Origin: Verrucomicrobiales bacterium
GTDB lineage: Bacteria; Verrucomicrobiota; Verrucomicrobiia; Limisphaerales; JAFMIX01
Direction of reading: 5' to 3'
Length of the DNA stretch: 6,666 nucleotides
Assembly (NCBI GenBank): GCA_017853785.1
Contig: JAFMIX010000122.1
Coordinates: 1 to 6,666, forward strand
Shown: positions 1 to 6,666 of the stretch, in pieces
How positions within the stretch are numbered: the stretch's first letter is position 1
Layout: each line of letters starts with the position of its first letter
Position numbers and translations under genes: made by a program
The notes under the pieces: generated by a model
What the model saw: only the letters and a program-made list of their open reading frames with translations
Databases searched by the model: none
What the model was told of the DNA's origin: nothing

Positions 1-2
1 AA

Positions 3-221
3 TTCAAATCCGCCCTCACCGAAGCCGGCGTTGAAGAAGTGGATGCTGCCGGCAAACCCTTCGACCCCCACCTCCACGAAGCCGTCTCCCAGACCGAGAC
101 CGCCGACCACCCCGAGGGCCACGTGATCCAGCAGCTTCGCAAAGGTTACAAACTCCGCGACCGCCTCCTCCGGCCTGCCACCGTCATCGTCACCAAAACA
201 CCGGGAGCATCCCCAAAATGA
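3..221 (+). CDS. grpE: GrpE nucleotide exchange factor, C-terminal end (5' truncated by window)
   Basis: This is the last 72 codons of GrpE, the homodimeric cofactor that releases ADP from DnaK in the cytoplasmic Hsp70 cycle. The open frame runs in from the left edge, so the start lies outside the window; the GTG at 39 is an internal Val codon. The visible part matches the C-terminal beta-domain that contacts the DnaK nucleotide-binding domain: it reads PFDPHLHEAVSQ, then HPEGHVIQQLRKGYKLRDR and LLRPATVIVTK, all strongly conserved GrpE signatures. A short tail (TPGASPK) follows before the TGA. dnaJ starts 72 bases downstream on the same strand, so the two probably form a heat-shock operon. 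No dnaK is visible here. No strong terminator is seen between them. Confidence 0.95.
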   Translation, partial: FKSALTEAGVEEVDAAGKPFDPHLHEAVSQTETADHPEGHVIQQLRKGYKLRDRLLRPATVIVTKTPGASPK

Positions 222-293
222 AAACCTGAAGCCGCAAGCCACCGACTGGCGTCCTTTTGCTTCAATGGATTTCATTTCTAAATCCTTATTTCG

Positions 294-1439
294 ATGACCA
301 AACGCGATTACTACGAAATCCTCGGCGTGCCCCGCAGTGCTTCCGCCGATGACCTCAAGAAGGCCTACCGCAAACTCGCCGTCAAATATCACCCGGATAA
401 GAACCCCGGCGACAAGGCCGCCGAAGAGCAATTCAAAGAGCTGAGCCACGCCTACGAGATCCTCAGCGACCCCCAGAAGCGTTCTGCCTACGACCAATAC
501 GGCCACGCCGCCTTCGACCCCCGCGCCCGCGGCGGTGGCGGCCGCGGTGGCAACGCCGGCTTCCACGACCCGTTTGATATTTTCCGCGACGTCTTTGGCG
601 GTAACACCGGCGACATCTTTGAAGGCATCTTTGGCGGAGGCGGCCGGCAAGACCCCACCGCGCCCCAGCGCGGTTCGGACCTGCGCTACGATCTGGAGAT
701 CGAGTTCGAGGAAGCCGCGCACGGCTGCGAAAAGGAAATCTCCGTCACCAAGGCAGAATCCTGCGAAACCTGCCACGGCAGCGGGGCCGCCCCCGGCGCC
801 AAGCGCCGCGCCTGCACCAACTGTGGCGGGCGCGGCCAGGTCATCTCCTCCCGCGGCATCTTCAGCGTCGCGCAAACCTGCGGCCAGTGCCACGGCGCCG
901 GGCAGATCATAGAGAAACCATGCCCTACGTGCCACGGCCACGGCCGGTGCGAGAAAAAATCGCAGATCAAACTCCGCATCCCCGCCGGCGTGGACACCGG
1001 CTCCCGCCTCCGCTCCGCCGGCAACGGCGAAGGCGGCGTGCGCGGCGGCCCCTCCGGCGACCTTTATGTGGTGCTCCACGTCCGCGCCCACGATATTTTC
1101 CAGCGCGACGGCGACGACCTGCTCTGCGAGGTTCCCATCAGCTTCACCCAAGCCGCGCTCGGTGCGGAAATGCAGGTTCCCACGCTCACCGGCCAAGCGA
1201 CCATCAAGGTTCCCGCGGGCACCCAGCCCGGCACCGTCTTCCGCCTCAAAGGCAAGGGCGTGAAAAACGTCCAAGGCTACGGCAATGGCGATCTCCATGT
1301 GCGCCTGACCGTGGAAGTTCCTACGCGACTTTCCCACGAGCAGAAAGCCAAGCTCGAGGAATTCGCCAAACTGTGTGACGGCACGGAAAATCCGGCCAGC
1401 CAGAGCTTCTTCGAGAAGGCCCGGCGTTTCTTTAAGTAG
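294..1439 (+). CDS. dnaJ: Chaperone protein DnaJ (Hsp40, class A)
   Basis: This is a full-length 381-residue DnaJ, normal for the family. It binds unfolded proteins and delivers them to DnaK while stimulating its ATPase. The J-domain occupies residues about 1-70, with the essential HPD at 33-35 and the typical KRDYYEILGV start. A Gly/Phe-rich linker follows at about 79-118, carrying two DIF motifs (95-97 and 107-109). The zinc region has four CxxCxGxG repeats with Cys pairs at 157/160, 174/177, 196/199 and 210/213, enough for two zinc sites. The C-terminal peptide-binding domains follow, including GDLYVVLHV and GNGDLHVRL. The ATG at 294 is chosen because it directly begins the conserved N-terminus; no Shine-Dalgarno is visible before it. 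It lies 72 bases after grpE. Third codon positions are mostly C (GCC, CGC, CTC). Identification is secure. Confidence 0.98.
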   Translation: MTKRDYYEILGVPRSASADDLKKAYRKLAVKYHPDKNPGDKAAEEQFKELSHAYEILSDPQKRSAYDQYGHAAFDPRARGGGGRGGNAGFHDPFDIFRDVFGGNTGDIFEGIFGGGGRQDPTAPQRGSDLRYDLEIEFEEAAHGCEKEISVTKAESCETCHGSGAAPGAKRRACTNCGGRGQVISSRGIFSVAQTCGQCHGAGQIIEKPCPTCHGHGRCEKKSQIKLRIPAGVDTGSRLRSAGNGEGGVRGGPSGDLYVVLHVRAHDIFQRDGDDLLCEVPISFTQAALGAEMQVPTLTGQATIKVPAGTQPGTVFRLKGKGVKNVQGYGNGDLHVRLTVEVPTRLSHEQKAKLEEFAKLCDGTENPASQSFFEKARRFFK

Positions 1440-1483
1440 GCGCAGCCGCGTGGCGATGAATCTGCCGAACGCACGTTCCGCAG

Positions 1484-1792
1484 GTGACGTTAATTTCGCG
1501 CCGAAAAAAAATTGCCTGCATCAAGAATCCCCTGACATCACGGCGGACTGGGCTGGCGGCAGTCTTTCAATTTGGCCTGCGCCTGGTCGCAGCGGTTTTT
1601 TGTCTGGCCGCACTCCGAACCGAGGCGCAAGTCGGGGATGCTATCATTTCGGCCGCATCGGATTACCATGTGCAGACTTGGCAGGAGGCAGAAGTCTCGA
1701 TCCGCGTCACCTTTCCGCTACGAACCGATACGGAAGCTCCGAGCTACACCGGGGGAGTATCAAATGACCTGCTCCATTGGCGCACCAACTAG
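1484..1792 (+). CDS. Doubtful small secreted protein, possibly a decayed gene
   Basis: A 102-codon GTG-started ORF of unknown function. Its first half looks like a long export signal: an RR-containing basic stretch (residues about 19-22), then a hydrophobic run GLRLVAAVFCLAALRTEAQ with a plausible signal-peptidase site after TEAQ. The exported part would be only about 50 residues, including SNDLLHW, which loosely recalls the STDLxxW-like segments in secreted PVC proteins (weak impression). After the TAG at 1790 the same frame stays open to a second TAG at 1967-1969 and reads like protein, for example ITLTPLPPGINGIQRVTVLH. A nonsense-mutated or internally deleted secreted protein is therefore a reasonable alternative. 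There is no clear ribosome binding site. GC is lower than in dnaJ and codon bias is weak. It could equally be non-coding. Confidence 0.3.
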   Translation: MTLISRRKKIACIKNPLTSRRTGLAAVFQFGLRLVAAVFCLAALRTEAQVGDAIISAASDYHVQTWQEAEVSIRVTFPLRTDTEAPSYTGGVSNDLLHWRTN

Positions 1793-1965
1793 CCCGGCCA
1801 GATACCCAAACCAATCACCCTCACCCCGCTGCCACCAGGCATCAATGGCATTCAGCGGGTGACTGTCCTTCATTCGCCGGGCATTCAAGGTGGAACGCAA
1901 GCCCTCTTAATGCGATCCCAGACAAGGCTACCCCGACCAAGACGATCGAATCATTCCGAACTGTC
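1793..1965. other. Spacer between the plus-strand ORF and the convergent GT2 gene
   Basis: Together with 1440-1483 and the doubtful ORF 1484-1792, this makes a 526-base stretch without a secure gene between dnaJ and the 3' end of the minus-strand GT2 gene. The part after 1792 stays open in the frame of the preceding ORF and may be its remnant. No clear rho-independent terminator, tRNA or repeat was seen, although the two flanking transcription units converge here. The A8 run at 1503-1510 has no stem in front of it and is not called a terminator. Confidence 0.4.
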
Positions 1966-3087
1966 CTAGCGGGCAGTCCGCTGCCACGCCGCGCGCTGCC
2001 GTCCGGCCAGAAACCGAAAACAACCTCGCAACAAGGCAAGGTTGATGACCACAAAGTAGTGCGGCCCACGAAAAATCAACCGCTGCCCCCGCCGCCCGGC
2101 GCCGATGGCCGCCAGTGTATAGAAACCCACTTGCCCGCCGAGCAACAATACCGCAGACACGGTCCAAGGCATTAGAAGGTTTGCGACCAGTGCGCCGAGC
2201 ATGAAGAATGGCCCAAACCACCGCAGCACTTTGTGCGACCAGAACGCCCACGAGTAAGCGCCCCGCCAAATCAACAGCGACCGCCAGCACAGGCCCAGCG
2301 CTTGAAAGCCCCCCGCGCCGATCCGCACCCGCCGCGCCATCTCCGAACTGACCTGCACCGGCAAATCTTCCGTCGCGACCGCCTCAGCATCGTAGATCAC
2401 CCGCCCGCCCTGCTCGCGCACCCGCATACCGATAACGAAATCATCCACCAGAGTATTGTCCGAAATGCCTGGCCAAAGCCGCGCCCGGATCGCGTAAATC
2501 CCACCGTTCGCGCCGAGGCACGAGTCGAGGTGACTTTCGCGCTGTTTCAGAAATGTCTCCAGCCGCCAGTAAGCCCCCTCATCCGTCTCCACCTCTGCGC
2601 CCTCGAACACGAGCCGACCGCAAACACCACCGATTTCCAAATCACTGAAATGCCGGGCCAGCTTCTTTAGCGCATCCGGCGCAAACATTGTGTTTGCGTC
2701 GGTGAACACCAGCAGTTCATTTTGCGCCAGCCGCACCAATCGGTTCAACACCCGGGGTTTGCCCCCGCGCGGCGTCACCCGCACAAATCGCACCCGCGCA
2801 TCCGGGCACGCCACGACAATCGCATCCGTGCCATCCGTGGAGCCGTCCGAGCCGATGAGAAATTCCACTCGGTCCGCCGGGTAATCCAGCGCGAAGAAAT
2901 TTTCCAGCCGTGCCGCCATGTGCTTCTCCTCGTTGAACACGCTCAACAGAATGGAAACCTTCGGCCACTCCCGTGGGTCCGGCGGCGGCGGCAACCGACG
3001 CGGTGTGAGCACCGCCAGCAACAACGGATAGCCCGCGTAGGCATAAATCAGCGCCCCCGCGCAGATGAAAAAAGCAATGGTAGCCAT
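1966..3087 (-). CDS. Membrane glycosyltransferase family 2
   Basis: A 373-residue inverting GT-A glycosyltransferase, likely to transfer a sugar from a nucleotide donor to a lipid-linked or growing glycan at the cytoplasmic membrane. Numbered from the GTG at 3090, the motifs are: an N-terminal membrane helix (about 4-28); the nucleotide-binding strand KVSILLSVFNEE (44-55); DGSTDG (82-87); a DxD-like DAN (131-133); GANGGIYAIR (193-202); the catalytic-type acidic TLVDDF (213-218); and RRVRIGAGGFQAL (253-265) in the place of QxxRW. Two or three hydrophobic helices (about 292-330 and 343-363) close the protein. The layout resembles processive or membrane-anchored GT2 enzymes of exopolysaccharide loci. 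The start is either ATG 3087, which shares one base with the TGA of the acetyltransferase gene, or GTG 3090 (374 residues, 4-base GTGA overlap). Both imply translational coupling. The acceptor and sugar cannot be told. Confidence 0.9.
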   Translation of the reverse strand: MATIAFFICAGALIYAYAGYPLLLAVLTPRRLPPPPDPREWPKVSILLSVFNEEKHMAARLENFFALDYPADRVEFLIGSDGSTDGTDAIVVACPDARVRFVRVTPRGGKPRVLNRLVRLAQNELLVFTDANTMFAPDALKKLARHFSDLEIGGVCGRLVFEGAEVETDEGAYWRLETFLKQRESHLDSCLGANGGIYAIRARLWPGISDNTLVDDFVIGMRVREQGGRVIYDAEAVATEDLPVQVSSEMARRVRIGAGGFQALGLCWRSLLIWRGAYSWAFWSHKVLRWFGPFFMLGALVANLLMPWTVSAVLLLGGQVGFYTLAAIGAGRRGQRLIFRGPHYFVVINLALLRGCFRFLAGRQRAAWQRTAR

Positions 3088-3617
3088 CACACCGGTTTGC
3101 CGAACAACCGCACCACCTGCGCCGGAATCCCCACCGCCGTCGCCCCGTCCGGCAAGTCCTTAGTCACGACAGCATTCGCGCCGATCTTGACGCCGTTTCC
3201 CACGCGCACGGTGCCCAGCACCTTTGCGCCCGCGCCAACAAAAACCTCATCACCGAGCACCGGTGACTGGCGCTTTTCTGCACCGATTGTGACCTGATGC
3301 TCGACAAAAACCCTCCGCCCGCCCCGCACGCCGGAATTGATCACCAAGCCCTGGCTGTGGATTAGCACGAACTCCGGACCAAAATCAGCCCCCCGCCCGA
3401 TGATACACTGGCCGAAAATCACGTTCAGCTTGTTGAAAATCATCGCCAGCGGCGTCAGCCCGCAGCGTTGGCTCGCCTGCATCAACCGATACGTCACCAT
3501 CGCAAACGTGCCGTCCGTCAGCAGTGTCTTGAGTAACGCCCCCGCCGAGTCCGCCTCGTATAGCCACCGCGCCTTGGCCCGCAAATCCCCGGCGATAAGC
3601 CCGCAGACGCCGCTCAT
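3087..3617 (-). CDS. Hexapeptide-repeat acetyltransferase, serine acetyltransferase (CysE)-like
   Basis: A 176-residue left-handed beta-helix acyltransferase that probably moves acetyl from acetyl-CoA. A helical N-terminal segment (1-65) is followed by hexapeptide turns from about residue 70: IIGRGADFG, then IHSQGLVINSG with His87 in the position of the catalytic His of the CysE group, HQVTIGAE, VLGDEVFVGAGAKVLG, VRVGNGVKIGANAVV and the closing AVGIPAQVV. The protein is shorter than a true CysE (about 270 residues), and the setting among glycosyltransferases argues for polysaccharide or sugar-precursor O-acetylation rather than cysteine synthesis. The ATG at 3617 is supported by a good GGAGG ribosome binding site seven bases upstream. 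It also overlaps by ATGA the stop of an upstream minus-strand open frame. It is coupled to the GT2 gene downstream. The family is secure; the substrate is inferred. Confidence 0.88.
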   Translation of the reverse strand: MSGVCGLIAGDLRAKARWLYEADSAGALLKTLLTDGTFAMVTYRLMQASQRCGLTPLAMIFNKLNVIFGQCIIGRGADFGPEFVLIHSQGLVINSGVRGGRRVFVEHQVTIGAEKRQSPVLGDEVFVGAGAKVLGTVRVGNGVKIGANAVVTKDLPDGATAVGIPAQVVRLFGKPV

Positions 3618-3766
3618 CGCGCCGCCTCCAGTGCGTCGTGGAAAAGTTGTTTTGCCTCCGAGTTCACGGGGATGAGTTTGCTACCGGGTCGCAGCCTGTC
3701 AATCCAGGATTCGCCGGGCAAAAAATCTGTTTTCTTTGCCGTGGCCGCCGATATTCTCCCCCGCAG

Positions 3767-3769
<3 letters not shown>
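3614..3769 (-). pseudogene. Possible 3' remnant of a lost upstream gene
   Basis: On the minus strand a frame of 51 sense codons is open from just after a TAG (3770-3772) to a TGA at 3614-3616, which overlaps the acetyltransferase ATG as ATGA. Its last 35 residues read LPGESWIDRLRPGSKLIPV, then NSEAKQLFHDALEAAR. This looks like a real, amphipathic protein C-terminus, but I cannot assign a family. There is no ATG in the frame; the only starts are TTG (3721), GTG and CTG. The exact ATGA coupling suggests that it was the end of the preceding gene of the minus-strand operon, whose body has been replaced by the divergent plus-strand genes. Alternatively it is a very short TTG-started peptide or chance. 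Confidence 0.3.
3625..3629 (-). promoter_or_regulatory. Ribosome binding site of the acetyltransferase gene
   Basis: The minus strand reads GGAGG here, seven bases before the ATG at 3617. It is one of only two convincing Shine-Dalgarno sequences in the window and fixes the start. It lies inside the upstream open frame, as expected for a translationally coupled gene. Confidence 0.6.
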
Positions 3770-4926
<1,157 letters not shown>

Positions 4927-4930
<4 letters not shown>

Positions 4931-6132
4931 AAGTCCTGTTTCTTTCCAACTTGTTCCCGGACGCGGCGCAGCCGAATCGCGGCATCTACAACGGCCGGCT
5001 CGCGCATCGGCTCGCGCCGCATTGCGAACTGCGCGTCATCGCGCCGCGCCCGACGCGCGGGTTTCCGCCGTTCTGGTCGCCGCAGGAATACCGCTGCCGC
5101 CCGGAGGACGCCGCGTTCGCTCCCGTTTATCCACCCGCGAGCTACATCCCCAAGGTCGGCAGCCGCTGGAATCATCGGCTGATGGCGCGGTCATTGCGCG
5201 CCCCGGTGCGGGCGGTCCGGGCGGAGTTTCCGTTCGACATCGTGCTGGCGGCGTGGGCGTATCCCGACGCCTGCGCGGTGGCGCAACTGGCGGCGGAAAT
5301 GGATTTTCCGTTCGTCGCTTTCCCGCAGGGCTCGGACATCCACCAATATCTGAGCAATCCCGTGCGCCGCCGCATCATCACGGCGGCGATGCATCAGGCC
5401 GGCGCGATTGTCACGCCTAGCCAGGAACTGGCGCGGCTGCTGCGTGAAGTAGGCGTGCCCGGAGAAAAGTTGCACCCCATCTACAACGGCGTGGAGCGCG
5501 AGGTGTTTCACCCCGGCGACCGCGCCGCCGCCCGCGCGGCGCTGAAGCTTGCGGCGGACGAGACCATTCTGCTGTTTGTGGGAAACTTTCTGCCGATCAA
5601 GAATCCGCTCCTGCTGGTGGACGCGTTCAAGGAACTGGTTCGCCGCGAGCCGGCGCAGAAGTTCCGGCTGGTGATGTTGGGCGATGGGCCTTTGGGCGGC
5701 GCTATCCAGAGCCGCGTTCAAGCCGCCGGGCTTGCCGAGCGGGTGTCGTTGCCGGGGCGGAAACCGCCGGGAGATGTCGCGCGTTTCATGCAGGCGGCGG
5801 ATCTGCTGGTCGTGCCCAGCAACAACGAGGGCGTGCCGAACGTAATCTACGAGGCGATGAGCTGCGGGCTGCGGACGGTGGCAACGCACGTGGGCGGGAT
5901 TCCCGAGATTGTGACGGCGGATTTTCTTGGCCGACTGGTTCCGCCGCAGAATCCCCCGGCGCTCGCAGAGGCGATGGCTTCCGTGCTGGCTGCGATTCCG
6001 GTGCGGGAAAACATAACGGCGCACGCCCGCCAATTTTCGTGGGAACGGACTGCGGCGGAGCATCTGCGGGTGTTGAGTGCTGTGTTGGGCAACACCAATC
6101 CGCCTTACGGAATACCTTTTCCTACGGTCTGA
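4927..6132 (+). CDS. Glycosyltransferase family 4 (TuaC/PimA-like GT-B)
   Basis: A 401-residue retaining GT-B glycosyltransferase, likely cytoplasmic and acting on a lipid-linked glycan. The N-terminal acceptor domain begins MKVLFLSNLFPD and contains the Gly-rich PNRGIYNGRLAHRL (16-29) and FPQGSDIHQY (132-141). The donor domain begins at VGNFLPIKN (218-226, Lys225), followed by LVMLGDGPL (248-256). The family E-x7-E motif is Glu301 and Glu309 within PSNNEGVPNVIYEAMSCG, followed by VGGIPEIV for donor binding. A C-terminal helix (SWERTAAEHLRVL) crosses back as in other GT4 enzymes. The short tail after LGNTN is not family-like. The GTG start overlaps the deacetylase-like gene's TGA as GTGA, so translation is coupled. 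Unlike its neighbours it favours G in third positions (GCG, CTG, GTG), pointing to a different history. Family secure; sugar unknown. Confidence 0.93.
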
Positions 6133-6212
6133 AACCTTCTAACCCTAAACCGGGAACGTCGTTTACCCCCGGAAATTTCGTAACCCTGTCCTATTCCGGA
6201 CGCCCGCCGCCT

Positions 6213-6240
6213 TTTTCCATCGCCAGAATTTGATGGAAAA
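6213..6240. terminator. Possible hairpin after the GT4 gene (weak terminator candidate)
   Basis: TTTTCCATC (6213-6221) and GATGGAAAA (6232-6240) are perfect inverted 9-bp arms around a 10-base loop. A run of six T's occurs at 6254-6259, but it begins 13 bases after the stem, which is too far for a classical rho-independent terminator, and the stem is AT-rich. Between them lies a 10-bp self-complementary TTTCCGGAAA (6242-6251), a possible protein-binding site. The element sits 80 bases after the GT4 stop, so a 3'-end or regulatory role is plausible but unproved. The rest of the 6133-6321 spacer shows nothing I can name. Confidence 0.3.
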
Positions 6241-6310
6241 GTTTCCGGAAATATTTTTTGGGTCAGACCGTATTTGTCCTACCCCCTTGGTCATGATGCG
6301 CGCGTAACTG

Positions 6311-6315
6311 AAAGG
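6311..6315 (+). promoter_or_regulatory. Ribosome binding site of the small protein gene
   Basis: AAAGG lies six bases before ATG 6322. It selects this ATG over the upstream in-frame start at 6274. Confidence 0.5.
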
Positions 6316-6321
6316 CAAATT

Positions 6322-6567
6322 ATGACCAACCAAAATCAAAACGAACAACTGGAACTTGGATTCAACGGCGCCCGCGCCGCGAACTTTACCCGGCAGCATC
6401 GGCAGCAGAAGCTGCATCGCGCCAAGTGGTGGTTCGCCCAGATGCACCGCGTGGTGGACGCCGCGCGCGGCTGGCAACCCGCCCCGGCGGCGCGCCCGGA
6501 GCAAATCTGGCTGCCGGGCCAGCGGGTGGAAATCCGCCTGTTGCCGCAACATCAGGTCACCGAGTGA
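6322..6567 (+). CDS. Small basic Trp/Gln-rich protein of unknown function
   Basis: An 81-residue protein that I do not recognise as a named family. It starts with a polar Asn/Gln-rich segment (MTNQNQNEQLELGFNGARAA), followed by a strongly basic, probably helical stretch (about 24-50) containing HRAKWWFAQMHRVVDAARGW with Trp36, Trp37 and Trp51. It ends in a Pro-rich part WQPAPAARPEQIWLPGQRVE and a short tail. It has no signal peptide and no membrane helix. The AAAGG ribosome binding site and ATG support 6322. It lies 189 bases after the GT4 gene, beyond a possible hairpin, so it is probably its own transcription unit. The basic, amphipathic character suggests nucleic-acid or protein binding, which is only inference. 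It looks like a short lineage-specific protein. Confidence 0.6.
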   Translation: MTNQNQNEQLELGFNGARAANFTRQHRQQKLHRAKWWFAQMHRVVDAARGWQPAPAARPEQIWLPGQRVEIRLLPQHQVTE

Positions 6568-6632
6568 TTACCAACGGGCAAATCAGCGAGGCCAATACGG
6601 AGAACCGAAAGGAACGGCGCGTGCCAATTCCG

Positions 6633-6661
6633 CCTTGCCGCCAAGCAAGGTGACTTTGGCG
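6633..6661 (+). other. Two mutually exclusive short hairpins at the right edge
   Basis: CCTTGC (6633-6638) pairs with GCAAGG (6645-6650). The loop between them, CGCCAA (6639-6644), is fully complementary to TTGGCG (6656-6661). The two pairings compete or could stack as a tight pseudoknot, though no base is left for the first loop. The downstream gene is outside the window, so a leader or attenuator role cannot be judged. The rest of 6568-6666 shows no secure gene. Confidence 0.25.
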
Positions 6662-6666
6662 TGATA

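Noticed and set aside
267..285. GGATTT/AAATCC inverted repeat just before dnaJ
   Set aside because: Only six AT-rich pairs around a 7-base loop. It is too weak to call a terminator or thermosensor.
887..1378. 163-codon plus-strand open frame inside dnaJ
   Set aside because: Arg/Pro-rich frame shadow of the DnaJ zinc and C-terminal regions; dnaJ motifs occupy the other frame.
1503..1510. A8 run after dnaJ as part of a terminator
   Set aside because: No GC-rich stem adjoins it on either strand.
3638..3766. GTG 3638 as start of the deacetylase-like gene (43 extra residues)
   Set aside because: The extension shows no conserved feature and crosses the leader and ribosome binding site of the divergent acetyltransferase. 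ATG 3767 precedes the recognisable protein.
5191..6063. 290-codon minus-strand open frame opposite the GT4 gene
   Set aside because: It is antisense to a gene with clear GT4 motifs. Its translation is His/Arg-rich with no family signature, as expected from a high-GC shadow frame.
6564..6653. GTG-started 29-residue ORF overlapping the small protein's stop as GTGA
   Set aside because: Very short, without recognisable content; a GTGA overlap alone is common by chance.

Overview
The window is GC-rich bacterial chromosome. It carries a heat-shock chaperone pair at the left and a divergent surface-polysaccharide cluster in the middle and right. Gene starts mostly lack a Shine-Dalgarno sequence, although two good exceptions exist (before 3617 on the minus strand and before 6322 on the plus strand). 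Together with the type of deacetylase-like protein, the intragenic palindromic repeat and the short tandem heptamers, this suggests a Verrucomicrobia/PVC-type genome. That placement is inference; no rRNA or other decisive marker is present.

Layout: 1-221 is the 3' end of grpE and 294-1439 is a complete dnaJ, both on the plus strand. From 1440 to 1965 lies a lower-GC stretch with one dubious ORF (1484-1792). It has a signal-peptide-like start and may be a decayed secreted-protein gene. From 3617 down to 1966 on the minus strand runs a coupled pair: a CysE-like hexapeptide acetyltransferase followed by a membrane GT2 glycosyltransferase. Directly upstream of the acetyltransferase, 3614-3769 (minus) holds an open frame that ends in an ATGA overlap with it and looks like the tail of a lost gene. 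From 3767 to 6132 on the plus strand runs a second coupled pair: a polysaccharide-deacetylase-like protein and a GT4 glycosyltransferase, joined by a GTGA overlap. The right end (6133-6666) has an AT-richer spacer with a possible hairpin, a small basic Trp/Gln-rich protein (6322-6567) and a short tail with alternative hairpins.

The four polysaccharide genes plausibly act together: GT2 and GT4 add sugars to a lipid-linked glycan, the acetyltransferase O- or N-acetylates it or its precursor, and the NodB-like protein deacetylates it. The product (exopolysaccharide, capsule or O-antigen) cannot be told from the sequence.

The most striking observation is inside the deacetylase-like gene. A 67-bp near-perfect palindrome (23-bp arms, one mismatch) is followed by four tandem TATCAAC-type heptamers, all read in frame as an extra, highly charged loop of about 40 residues between two conserved-looking blocks. 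The palindrome has no stop codon in any of the six frames. The heptamer array is open in all three forward frames, but its unit is not a multiple of three, so gain or loss of one unit would truncate the protein. This resembles in principle the in-frame palindromic elements described in Rickettsia, and it could also be a slippage-prone switch.
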